In this document: piece by piece, positions 1-12,354 of the stretch
How positions within the stretch are numbered: the stretch's first letter is position 1
Layout: every line of letters begins with the position of its first letter
NCBI GenBank assembly: GCA_905331475.1
Contig: CAJNYU010002094.1
Span: forward strand, 62,001 to 126,000
Origin: Rotaria socialis
Lineage: Eukaryota; Rotifera; Eurotatoria; Philodinida; Philodinidae
Reading direction: 5' to 3'
Length of the DNA stretch: 64,000 nucleotides
Program-made: the position numbers and the translations under genes
Notes under the pieces: generated by a model
Seen by the model: only the letters and a program-made list of their open reading frames with translations
The model's database searches: none
Told to the model about the DNA's origin: nothing

Positions 1-176
1 ATCTAATTCAACGTAATAATGAAAATTCTCTTCAAATACTAACATCATCATCGAATTTATTATGAAATCTAACATGCATAAAATGAATTGTCGGTCAATC
101 TGAAGTATCAATATCACCTACATTAGAAAATAAAGAATTATCTAACATAAATTTAAATAATTCATTTTACGTCTAG
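1..176 (+). pseudogene. possible decayed or terminal exon of a gene entering from the left
   Basis: From base 3 one frame reads as about 20 residues of ordinary coding-like sequence (start LIQRNNENSLQ), stops at TGA 63, meets a second TGA at 84, then stays open in the same frame to TAG 174 with coding-like composition rich in S, N, E and L. Two in-frame stops inside an otherwise consistent frame fit either a decayed exon or a true C-terminus followed by relic sequence. No homology is recognised and no splice acceptor can be assigned because the window begins here. This is a weak call. Confidence 0.25.
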
Positions 177-2088
177 CACACTGGTTTTATATTAAATGAA
201 AAATTAACTGATTGTGTGATAACTCTTCGATAATTCTTTAGAATCAATTTTGAGATCATGTCAAATTTGTCTTCAATCAATTAAATTCATCATAAACATT
301 TTGATTTTTAAGAGCCTATTTTCATATAATATTTTCTATATACATGTTTTAATACACAAAAAACGTTTCGAATATAAAATACTTCTTTAAGATCTTGAAA
401 GAACATTCTTCGAGGACGACTTTTATTTAAATAAACTTGCCGAAATACATATTAATCTCAAGCATATTCATCTGTTGTCGTTTTGTTTCGAAATTACGTT
501 CAAAGCAGCAATTTGAATTATTATTAATATTAATTGATAAAGATTTGTTAATATATGAATTCAAAATGAATAAATCATGATATTAGACGACATTTGAAAT
601 GAGTGACCTTTTTTTCAAAGGTTTTCTTCGACTAATTTCTATGAGTGTGATAGTTCATAAAAATAAACTATTCAAAAAGTCTGATGATGAAAAAAAGATC
701 AGATTGTTATCAAGGAAAGAAAAATTTATTTCTATGAACAATAGCAAGAAAAACGTTGCTTCATAATACAAGACAAAACTGGTCAAGGAGCGTGGGTGTG
801 GGCAGCGGATAAACCGAACATAAGTATACATGCAACGTCGGTCAAATGTCAACAAAAAGATTTTTATTATCATATCAACTAATCAATAAGGAGTTATTCA
901 TGATGTGGAAACTCTTGTACATTTTCGGCGAAAAATAGTCGGTAGGCGTCTGTTTTAAGATTTTTATTCAATTTTTTAGTATCATCTCTAAAAAAAAATC
1001 ATGGATCGATAAAATACTCTTTCAATTGAGACAGATGCTATCTGAACAGAAACAAATCTTTGTAAATTTTTGTGAACGCCTTCCTGAGATGTACTAATCC
1101 AAATACCTATATAGTATACGTTTATATTATATTTAACAGTCATCTAATGATGTTCATATTTTCAATAAATTGAAAAAGTGTTGAGTTGATTATTTTTTTG
1201 TATGAAAAAAAGATTACAGCTGAGGATTATCGTATTGATGGAAATTCAATCTAATAATTTTTCAAAGCAAAAAACGACTACATTAAGTTGATTTTGTGCA
1301 TGCAAAACATAAAAAATATAGTTCAGTTGTTGAAGTAGAGCATAAGAGAACGTTGTTTACTTTTGAAATCAAACAGAAGATGATGTATTTTTTCAATAAT
1401 TTGAAGAGAAAAGTATGATATTGAAGACGTAATACGATGTTGAAATTTTTAATGATCTGTCTTTTATACAAGAATTTATTCAGATGTAAAACAAATTGTG
1501 AATACGGATTGCTTCGAAATACTCAACTATAGATCTCTATTAGTAAGTCCTTGTGCTTGTTATAGACCTTCTGGATAGGAAAAGAACAACAATTTATTAT
1601 AATAATATCATAACCGACTCTTCACGTCACATCATTGACGATTGAAAACAGTGACATCTATAGAGTTGAATATAAAAAACTTCGAATAAATATTGTAATT
1701 TAATCATTTATATTAATAATATATTTTTAAATGTCTTCATATTTTTTTAAATCTTATATCAATGAATAATTTTTTATGTATTTTACCGATATGACCTGAT
1801 CAAGAAATCAAGAAAGAGGAAATATCTTAAGAGGCATTAGTCCCTATATAATGTCTGATGACATTTTTGTCGTCATGCTCTTTCCTTTTTCGTTCTTAGA
1901 AAAAAAAAGAAAACCGCATATACTGAATGTATTTTTTAGATCTATTTTTTATATTGTTTAATATATGTCATGGAACAGTGCACGATTCATATGTTTGATT
2001 ATTGTTATTATTTTATCAAATAATGGTTGAACCCGAGAAGAAAGGTTTGTTAAGGATAACTCGGTTGTAAGAACAGAATAGAAGAAAA
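177..2088. other. non-coding stretch, no gene seen
   Basis: AT-rich sequence with frequent stops in all frames and no convincing exon. It may be intergenic, or may include 5' introns of the gene whose first recognisable exon starts near 2089, because that exon has no ATG of its own and must be preceded by at least one more exon. Confidence 0.5.
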
Positions 2089-5000
2089 CAACTCTTGTAA
2101 TTTAGATTATCCACCTAATCTTGAAGATACGGTTCGAAACCTTCGAGAAGAAAATGCCAAACTTTTACAATTACTTCGTTCTCGTAACTATTCTTATCAA
2201 CATGTTTCCTACTTAAAATAAAAAAATTTTACTTTTTTTTCTCAGAAGGGCTCCTGTTTGATCCACCACCAGCAGCAACAGCCGTTGATGATAAGACAGA
2301 TGACCCAACAAATATTATATTTGATAATTCTGATATAACATTAACAACAAATTCAATAAATACAACAAATCAAATAACACATCAACATGTTAATAATCAT
2401 GGTCCAATAAATCAACAAAATTATTCTGGTCAAGTTGTTCATGGTAATCAATCAAATATAACACCAAATTTCAATACAGTTATACAAACGACAACACAAC
2501 CATTTGTACAAAATAATTCTAATACACTCGTACAAAATAATACAAATTTAATACAACCAATTAATTTAGTCAATTTTAACAATGTTAGTTTGGATTCTAT
2601 ACAATCATTTTTTGCTTCGCAAAATAATCTTGTATATTTATCTCAACCATCTTCATCATCATCGACGACAACAACAACTACTACAACAACTTCAAATATG
2701 AAATTTAATAATGAAACTGAACAACATCAAATATCTATTCGACCAAAACCATCGATTATACCACAACAACTACCTGATTTAACACCTGTTTTACCTAAAG
2801 TTAAAAATGAATATTATGAAAATATGTCAAGACAATTGTCATCCTCAAATAGTGAAACGACAAATTTACTCGACAATGATTTAAATCATAAACAACCAAG
2901 ACCTATTCGTCCTAAACCATCATCAAGAAATAATCCTTTACAGGTAATTCAAATTAGTATTATCTCAAGTTAAAAAAAAAAGATTCATCCAAGTGTAATA
3001 TTGATTTCGGCTATTTAAACTTCTAGTAACATATGTTATAGTGACTCGAGCTTGAATGTACTATGAAGTTCTTCATATTCATTCGTTCTTGTAAAAAATT
3101 TGAATCCTGAAAATGTTTTTCCATTAGAAGAAAAAAAAATTAACACTTATGATTTATTGATGAGTCATATGAGTTACTCCTTGAAATAGAACTTTGAACT
3201 ATATTGATAAGATAGTCTTACAGATTTCGATCGTTTCTGGTGTACTCAAAATGTTAAGGATTTAAAAAGAAAATTTTTATAAATCTATTACGTTAATTAT
3301 TAGTACTGAATGAAATATCGTAATCAAAATAAAATTGTCGATTTCTTGAGGACCCATGTTTTTGTATGAATCATTGTTACGTTTATGAATGATAAAATTC
3401 ATTTTTTTTTTGAAAGTTCGATAAACTCTAAACTATTATAAAAAATCTCCACAGTATCGACAGACGAAAGTGTCTGTTGTTTCTTTCGCTATCGGTATTC
3501 CTAATAATAACTACTAGAACAATCATAAAATCTGAATCGAGCCATGCATCTCTTCAGACACTGAATAAATATTTTGATCATTGTTCTATATCTATCTAAC
3601 AATCTATGAATCCTATATACAATCAATATATAGTCGAAACTATTTCTTGATAATAAACTCTTGAAAAAAGAACTAGTCCTTCGATTTCGTATCAGAACTC
3701 CTTTTTTTGTTTAAACCTTGTTAAATTAATCATTTCGAACTATTCGATAAATCTGATGAAGTAAAATATTATTATAAATGTAATTTGAATTATTTATTCG
3801 TTTAAGGTTTATGCTCCCGTTATTATGAATGACACAAAACCTTCAAATACAAATGTCCTAACACCCCCATCATTAATTAACAATACGACAACGTCGTCAA
3901 CAGTATCTTTACTTTCTCCGTCGAGATCGTTCGATGAACACCACATGGATACATCTCCTCAATTTATTCAATCGAAATCCATGGATGTATCAGCTGCACC
4001 AACCAATAACCTTCTGACATCAACAAAAAAACCTAATAAAAATGCTGCAAGAAATCGTAAAAAAACTGGTCCAGCACCTGTAGTTGTTCCAGCAAATAAT
4101 TCAACACTTATTCCTATTGCGCCAAATCCCGGTCGACCATTAGCACCAGCACCTGTCAACGTTCAACGTATTGTAGCAACCAATAAACGCTCAGTAACAA
4201 ATAAGAAATCGAATTCAAAAACATTCATGGAATATCATAGTGAGAGTATTATACAACAAAATTCGTCGCCAACAAATTCATTTGCTGAATCAATATCGGG
4301 TTTAATGCAAAATTTTGATCAAGAATTAATGGCAGCAAATTTTCTAACACAACCACCAACAACAAATATTCTTTCGAATGATACATCAAATAATGTAAAT
4401 ATAATTCGAACATTAAATAATATTGATGTGCGACACATTGTTAATACAACAATACAACGAAATGATTCCTATCAATCAATGCCAACCATTGATGAATTTA
4501 ATGATCGACTCGAAGGTGATGTAAATCAAACAATACAAGATTATAATGTTGATAATGAACAAATAACATCATTTATGAATGAAGAAGATATGCGTTTTGC
4601 TGAAATGAATTTTGATGAAAATACGTTTTTAAAGCAATTTGATTTAGATGATGCTGGAATTAAATTAAATGTTCATTCTGAACAAAATATTTTTACTAGT
4701 CTTTTAACAAATACTCATCATCTGAATACATCAGTGGAACAAGCCAATCCATCATCGCTACCTCCACCATCTTCTCTTCCTCCTCCTTCAATTTATCCAG
4801 GTTCATCATTAATTAATAATAACATTTTTACCACTGTTGTTCCATTGGGTTTACAACAGCAGTCCTCGAATAATCATACATACAATCATAATGCGTCTAG
4901 ATGTTTACCAGAAGAAGGTGTTCAACTAACGTAAGTGTGCCATATATATTTTCAACCATGTGCTATTTGTAGAGATGGGCAAAATCTTTCTAAAGCTCCT

Positions 5001-8000
5001 GTTTAAAATTTTATCTGTTCTCAATCAAATTTAAAAATTTAAGTAGAAAAAATGATTTCGCCATGGTTCTCTAACAGTGCGATTGATTGTTTCATAATTA
5101 ATTAGGAGAGAATTTTAATAAAAGAGTCTTTTGTTATGAATTTAAAAATAAAACTTGTATATATTCTTCAATGAAGTGTACTCGTTCCTACTTAGATGAA
5201 GAACTCTACACAATGACTGAAACTCTGGAGCTTTGTTTTTACATTTCGAGCAGAAATGCTTCGTCCCTTCATAAAGTCGAGAAAGAAATCCTTTCATTGA
5301 AAATAGCATACCAGTTTTTTTACATAAATCAGGTTTACAATATAATTAATACAATATTCATAAAGATAAGAACCTCCAGCTATTTCTATGTTTAGAAGCG
5401 GAAGTCCAAAAGAATTCACTATTCATAAATATATTGCTCTTTTATCCAAAAGAGAATTTTGTTGAGAAATGCATTTTATTATCATAAAAAATTGCAAAAG
5501 AAGTATTCAAAACGGAATCACAAGAAAAAAATGTAGCTTTTCGAAGTAAAATTTAAGTATCACCAAAGTATACAATCGATCCGCATTGATTGCATGTATG
5601 AATAAAAAAATATTCTTTCATTAGCGGATATTCATTTTTTCATTGACTGAATCTATTGCTTACGAGTGTGCATATTACGTTCGAATTCAGAATTTGTAAA
5701 AATTAAGTCTTCAGTAAGCACGAGACATCTAAAATGAATCAGTTGTTTTGATTCTACTCGACGAGGAAAACGTTCAAACATTTCTAAATCTATATATTAA
5801 AATAGAATTTTTTAAAAAACTTACAAAATTAGCTGAAATTTAATCTAATTGAATTAGAATTCTAACTAAAAACTGAAAACTCAAGATACAAATTATATTC
5901 TTGATTGCATCGTTAATAAGAATAATATAAAATTTATCATACGAAAGTCGAACTTTTAGACGTCACTGGTAGTTTGCATTATCGATTGACAAATTAAGTA
6001 TATGCTACAGATAAGGAAAACATCGAGATAATACTGTTTTTGCTAAAATGTTTTCAAATTTGAAAATAATTAAAACTTGTTTTATTAGGAGAGTCAACTA
6101 TCTATTTTACTTCGTAGAAACACAAATATATGGTAGAAGAACAAGATATTCCTGAGTAGGAGCATGAATTTGAATTTTTCAGGGTCACATTACGATAAAA
6201 ATAAAGAGTTAGAATTTCAAATTTGAGAACTTGCTTTTCGGTGACCATTGCATAATCTTTTATGAATTAAACACTTGATTACTTCATCTCTTGGGAATAG
6301 AGTAAAACAATAGTGAAGAAGCGTGTCTCATAATAGATCGAACCAAGCGAGCGCTCTGTGAGTTGAAAAAGCAATTTTATACATGATATTTTAATCCCAA
6401 CGCGATAAAACTAATCATTTTTATTTGCTTATTCTAGTGCTCGTCATATTGAACCAAGTCAAGTTGCAACTTATGAATCAGTAAAATATCAAGATATTCT
6501 TGACGATCTAGTTACTGTAACTGATCAAGATGTATTAAGTCACGTACAAGCTGCTGCCGCTAATGAAACAACAGTAATTTCAACCGATTTTTCTTTTGCT
6601 TTACTCGAAGCAACGAATGAAATAATAAAAACAACAGAGATTCAAGGTGCCGAAGAAACAGCATCTGCTTTTGTTGATTTGCAATATTTTTATCCTATTG
6701 AACAAGAACAAGAATTATTACAAAAACAATTAGAAGAATGTGAACAAAAAGACGAACCAGAAACATCTACTATTCTTGAAGAAAAATTTCCAACTGAACT
6801 ATTATCGTCTACTGAATCACCAAAATCGAATGAGAATCCAACAATAACTGATCTTGCATCAATCATACAAATAAATCAAACTAATTCACCCTCTCCTACT
6901 ACTGAAACTGCATCAACAATTGATTATGATGCTCTACTACCTCCTTCTCCTTCTCTACCACAATCGGCACCGCCGCCTCCACCGGCACCACCACCAGTAT
7001 CGGCACCGGCACCAGTGGAATTTCCAATGGTATTCGACAATACTTCTCGAAAAGCATGCATCATATTTGAACCTATACTGTCTCCAATAAATTCTCTTTC
7101 TCCGATCAAACCTGCATCGCCAATTAATCATTCATGTTCACTCGATCATCCATCTCCAATAAATCCTCCATCATCTGATAAGCCAGCAAAAGACGAAATG
7201 ATTCTTGATTCTGGCTGTTTAATGAATTCATTTATTGATAAACCTAATACATTGAATAATGATGAAATCGAAGAACTATTAAATGAATCATCAGATAATC
7301 CATATGAAATTATTGAAAACGCAGGTCATACATCTCCGTCGAATGATTTAACTATCGAAAATCTTGATCAATTAGTTGAACAAATTGAACAACCAACTGG
7401 AAAAGTTTTAGAAAAAAACTTTTTACGATATCAACAAATTTATCATGATAGTTTAAAGAAAAAACCTAAAGAACAGTACGCGCCAATTCCATCTGTTAAA
7501 TTAAAACTAAATTCAATTTATATCAAACATAAGAAGAAACGAAAATCATCGCCTTCACCAGTTCCTATAGCAGAAGATATACGGCCACCATTGAAAATAA
7601 AAATTACCACAAAATTACCACCACGGCCACCACCACCACCACCATCTCCACCACCGCCACCTCTGCCAGCTATTCTTCCAACTGTTTCGCCAGAAAAACC
7701 ATTATTACCAAAAATAAAAATACGTAAACCAATCAAGAAACTTAAACGTAAAAAGCCATCAACACCTTCAATAGATGATCAATTAGAACGTGAAGCAAAA
7801 CTTTCATTAAAAACTGAATATGCTGGTCTAACACGTTTTGAACAATCATTAGCGCAGCTTTATCATCAGCAATCATCACCTGACACACAAATCCCTCCAA
7901 CACCAGGAGAAAATGAAGATTTAACCATTGTTCCTAATAAACAAGATACACCACCAACACATGAAATGAAACTAAATTCAACATCGCCATTAAATCAAAA

Positions 8001-9200
8001 TAAAAAATTAACACATTTACTAAATTATGATGATGGACCATTGAACAATAATACATTTATAACACCACCACCAGATATTGATGTCAATATTCAACAACAG
8101 AAAATTTCGAATGATTTCTATCAAAATTCAAAGAAACCAAAAAGATCCCAACAAAATTCGTTTAACAATAGAGAATATTATCCGTCAACAACAAGGAATA
8201 CACAAGTTTTACCCAGATCACAACCATCACCAATACATCTTGATCCGTATTCACAATCATATCATCATTATGATCCAAGAAATACACCGTTTTTTAATTT
8301 TCCTTTTCCAAATCCATTTATGAATGCACATCCAACAGCAACATCATCGCATTTTCATCATAATCCAATGAAATATCACTATCCGACTCATAGTTATCCA
8401 GCACATCAACAGCAATATTCCTATCATCCCCATTTACAACCACAACAACAGTATAATAGTGCGAACTATATGTGTAAGTCTAAAGAAATAAAAAAAGAAA
8501 TTTTCTTTTACAATTGACACTAAAAAATTGAACCCGTTTAAAATCAATCGATGTATTAGATTATTTCTCTATGTATTCATTATAGAGGCTCAAAAACTAT
8601 GAAGGATCAGCAACAGTAGTAGCATTCGTTAAACCATGACGAAATTTTGTTGTCGCATTCAGCTAGCTAACCAGTAATTATGAAATTCAATTAATCATAA
8701 TAAAATAATATTTAGACGTTGAGCTTAAGTGCTACATAATAACATGCGGAATTATTTGTCAAAATGTTGAGTCCTTAGTTATAATTATATGCTGAAACTA
8801 GTCTAACATAGATTTATGAAAATAATTTGACTCTTCATAGCTCACGATATCTTTATAATTTGATCGCAATGAAACTATTCAACCGTGCTTAATAGTTGAA
8901 TTTACTTCAAAAAATATTTTGAATATGAAATGCCATTGAAATCTACGTAAATTTTGATCGAAAATATGAAGAATATAGTCGATTGTGCATTTTAGGTGTA
9001 CAAGATTTTTTGTTAAAAAGAAACGTTTATATGAATTATTTTTTTCAAAACAGAAACACTATCTATAAACAGACTAATAAATGAGTTTTGTGTCGTATTT
9101 TTAAATGGCTGCGAAAGATTTTGATATATCATAAACTAAAATAACTATTCATTCTTTTCTTATTTTAGCCTCTCATGATCATCATTCATTCGACAGATAG
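2089..9200 (+). CDS. large Q/N/P-rich nuclear-type protein with leucine zipper, 5' end not found
   Basis: Five exons join in one frame: about 2089-2183, 2246-2943, 3807-4930, 6438-8473 and 9169-9200 (TAG), roughly 1,300 codons. The first visible exon encodes a short heptad-leucine helix (LEDTVRNLREENAKLLQLL). The rest is largely disordered: T/N/Q-rich stretches, two IRPKPS repeats, a Lys/Arg-rich block near 7500-7560 (HKKKRK) followed by a polyproline tract (about 7620-7670) and a second basic block (KKLKRKK, about 7735-7755), then H/Y/Q-rich C-terminal sequence. Basic blocks and low-complexity activation-like regions suggest a nuclear transcriptional regulator or coactivator, but I recognise no catalytic or DNA-binding domain and assign no family. 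A weak thought was a BICRA/GLTSCR1-like SWI/SNF subunit; the diagnostic domain was not seen. A polyadenylation hexamer AATAAA lies at 9383-9388. Introns 3 and 4 of the model exceed 650 bp, long for this window. Confidence 0.7.
2944..3806 (+). other. intron of the Q/N/P-rich gene
   Basis: Bounded by GTAATT after CAG at 2943 and TTTAAG before 3807; the flanking exons stay in phase 0. Nothing else is seen inside. Confidence 0.65.
4931..6437 (+). other. long intron of the Q/N/P-rich gene
   Basis: About 1.5 kb between donor GTAAGTG at 4931 and acceptor TTCTAG ending at 6437. The join completes a Thr codon and keeps the frame. Only short non-conserved ORFs lie inside, such as 5171-5395; none looks like a gene. 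Confidence 0.6.
8474..9168 (+). other. last intron of the Q/N/P-rich gene
   Basis: Donor GTAAGTC at 8474 and acceptor TATTTTAG ending at 9168. Splicing replaces a lysine-rich read-through tail (stop at 8517) with the short terminal peptide SSHDHHSFDR. The read-through form could be a retained-intron isoform. Confidence 0.55.
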
Positions 9201-9706
9201 CATCTTGTTTTGTTTATTCTTTTCGACTATTTTTCAAACAGATGTCGACTTGACAATCGACATGCGCAGATACTTATTAGTGTATATCTGTTCCAGTGAC
9301 TTGTATTAGATTTTTGTTTTCTTTTCATTGATATGTGTATTAATATTCTCTATTGATGGTCACAATGAATTAAAAAATATCAAATAAAAATAATTGTGTC
9401 TATCGTTGTTTGCATTTTTTTAAATGTAATATGTATGAGGAGTAAAATCTTTTTCTTTTGTTTATCTCTTGGTATTATTCTTTCTATATATATTAATTGA
9501 AAAAGTATTTTTGTTTTTTTGGATGTATTCAATTCTTTGTTTTCTACTTCCGAGCAACGATGACAATGTGTATTGTTGTGTGTGTTTTCTTTTGTGTACA
9601 GTTGAGATATTCTGTCTTGTTATTTATAATTCGGATATGTATTTAATAAAATGCGAAGTATATATATAGAATATACGCATATATATTACAAAGTATTTCT
9701 GATCTT

Positions 9707-9740
<34 letters not shown>

Positions 9741-11065
9741 AATGTATCTTTTTAGTCTTGTTTAAAAAAAATCAAAAAAAAGATTATATGCTAGTCCTCC
9801 CCGTTCTTTCCACTGTATACAAAACTACAGATTTCTGTTGTTGCTCTTTTCTCCTCTATTACTTTAAATGTTTCCTACAGTGCCTATTCTCTATTGTAAT
9901 ACTAGATTAGCCGTTTGTCTTGTACAAACGATGAATCTCAGTACAAAATCAAATATTTAATGAGGACGATGACGATGATGATGATGATAATGACGACATA
10001 TAACTTTCTAAACGAGTTGTTTGTATTCTTATCTTTGTACAGAGGAAATTTGTTTCTTTTTCTCTTCAATTCTATGTTTGTATTTTGTTCTCTTCATATA
10101 AATTCTTTTTTTTTTCGTTTGTTGTTTTTTTTGTTCAATATATGCGCGTATATGAATGTGTGCCAAGCCGTTGAGCTCAAAACAATAAAAATCTCGATTC
10201 GGACAAATTAATATAAAAAAAAACTTGAAATCAGTGAATTTGGTTGGTAGATTTATCACGCCAAGCATGATTATAAAAAGATATTTGCTTTAAATAAACC
10301 CAATGAGAGAATACAACCTTGCTAGGCAACTAAATTTATATTCGTATATGAATATCAAATGTTTGATAAATAATGCTAATAAAGGTCATCATGAGTAAAT
10401 ATTAAACATGGAAACTTAATATCGTAAGAATTGCTCAATAAAATGTTTCGACAAATCTTTGTTTAATAACTTAGAATACTCTAGCATTTTGGATTGTCTC
10501 AAAAGCAAGACGTAGTTACGATTCATAATATTTTCACTGAGATTAAAATCGAGTTAATAATAAATCTTTTCACGTTGACTAGTAAGTTCATGATTCGCAG
10601 TATATCGATAGTTTCAAGTAAAAATACTATATTTTTTGTTGCAGAATGATATGATGTATTTATTTTAATGATACGAACTACAAAACAGTAGTCACATGCG
10701 AATCTCTTTCTTATGAACATATAATTTGAGATCACAATTTGTGCGTTGGTATTATTTGAAGAGGGCTGGACAACATCTCCCAAAATCGAAAAACTATTCT
10801 TTTGACAGCAGAAATCATTTACCCACAAAAAGTCAAGAATAAACACTTTATCAGGCACACATTCATTGTTAAGTAGAACTTCACACAAGAACAGAGAGAC
10901 ACGGATCATCTCATTATCGACCATCAGACAAAATTCAACCAGAAACGGTATTATTCCAGCAGAAATGTATTATTTTAAGGAGAAATGGTTAAACTGTTTC
11001 TCACCTTCTAAGGAGAAATTGATAATATAGCAGCAGATATCGATTCTTTTTTTCGTTTTATTTCC
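9201..11065. other. intergenic, no gene seen
   Basis: AT-rich and T-rich sequence holding 3'-flank polyadenylation hexamers and the CT repeat. ORFs at 9469-9669, 9915-10211 and 10523-10924 are low-complexity and lack recognisable domains or splice structure. Confidence 0.5.
9709..9739. repeat. (CT)n microsatellite
   Basis: About 15 uninterrupted CT units lie downstream of the Q/N/P-rich gene. Confidence 0.95.
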
Positions 11066-11510
11066 AGGTCGATGATTCCAGACTCCGGAACCGACTGGAA
11101 ACGGAAGGAACCGGCGAAACTTTCGGCGATTTCCAAGGATATTCCCACCGGAAACGGACCGGAAAGCTATCCGGAAGGTGGGAGCAATACTCCGTTTAGA
11201 AATCACCGTATTGTAACTAGAGTATTCCGCACTATTCCCGCGATCGTAACCATGAGGAAAAATTCCCACAACCAACCCGTGATCACAAGGAATACAAACG
11301 GAACACGCGACGGCACTAACGAAATCCCCCCGATTCCAGCTGGAAAAATTTCGGAAGTTTCAATCTTCCTGAGATCTTGCGCAGATAGTCAGACACCACC
11401 ACACCTCCTCATCCTGGATAGTCGCACCCTCAACAAAGTAAATTTACAGCCAGCATCCCTAATGCCAAGAATCTCACGCACTGCTTCAATATCATACACT
11501 ATAGCATAGC
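11066..11510. mobile_element. left arm of a GGAAACCGG-type foldback element
   Basis: GC content jumps relative to the flanks. The segment opens with TTTCCAGGTCGATGATTCC and continues with many variants of GGAAACGG, CCGGAAA and TTCCGG, an interior of short self-complementary words. The opening matches the left end of the compact copy at 14773 (TTCCAGGTCAATAATTTCGG). The matching right end appears at 14108-14134, so this arm is probably separated from its partner by the retroelement material at 11510-13790. Confidence 0.55.
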
Positions 11511-11559
11511 AGACGAAAAGAGATACCAACCTCACTACCAAAAACTTCAGGTATTTCGA

Positions 11560-12290
11560 AGCCTCTTACCTGACAATCAATTACGACCCACGCTTAAATG
11601 TCCTTCAGATTCACAACCTTCCAATTGACGTGCTTTTGAAAGCAACATTCATGCACGTTTACTAAAAAGGGTCCATAAAGATCCTTTCCACTGGATGAGC
11701 ATATTTTAGGTATTTCGAAGTATTCTTGATTTGGTTTCAAGTAGAACGGTCCTTAAAGGACTTTGTGGTAAATTGCAACGAATTAGAGCTCGAAATGCTT
11801 GACATAAGTGGCATTCATGAAAAAGGGTCTTCAAGGGTCCTTGTAGAGAAAGCGCAAGAAATGTTCTTTTCAAATACCTCAAATGGAAGGTAGTGGCTGA
11901 GAAGGATCTTTAAGCGTGTTTCATGATTGATTGGGAGGAGGGATAATTGAAAATACCTGAAATAAGGGATATTGAATAAAAAGGGTCTTTGACGATCCTT
12001 TTAGATGAAATGCAATGAATCGGGCTTTCAAATATCTGAAATTGAAAGAGTAGACTGAGGAAGTTCTTTACGGATGCTTCTGAGTGAAACACAATAGAGG
12101 AGACTTTGAAAAAACAACTCAAATAAGTGTTTTGTACCCAGAAGGATCTTTAATGATCTTTCTAGATAAAAGTCAGTGAAGGGGACTTTCAAATACTTCA
12201 AATGGAAGATATATTGACTTAGAAGTTTTTTTCCAGACATTTCAATTTCAAACGGTATGAATCAGATCATTAAATATCTGAGATTATTCG
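11560..12290 (+). repeat. degenerate ~80-bp tandem monomers upstream of retrotransposon ORF1
   Basis: Similar blocks recur near 11820, 11900, 11977, 12057 and 12140, with more degraded ones near 11665 and 11735. Each carries a variant of AGAAGGATCTTTAATGATC, then TTCTAGATGAAA, then GACTTTCAAATACCTCAAA and TGGAAG. Spacing between the clearest copies is 79-83 bp. The array ends about 65 bp before the ORF1 ATG at 12355. Position and structure resemble the tandem promoter monomers found in the 5' UTR of some LINEs; a promoter role is inference. Confidence 0.6.
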
Positions 12291-12354
12291 CTTATTACAA
12301 CCTTACAAGAGTGTCACAACTTATCTTCTTCGCTTTCGTTATATATCTCTCGCT

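Noticed and set aside
7518..7736. Minus-strand Gly-rich frame opposite the Q/N/P-rich gene
   Set aside because: Antisense shadow of the polyproline and basic coding tract on the plus strand.
11072..11509. 145-codon plus-strand open frame
   Set aside because: Lies in the GGAAACCGG-type repeat arm; open frames occur there on both strands, and composition is dictated by the repeat.
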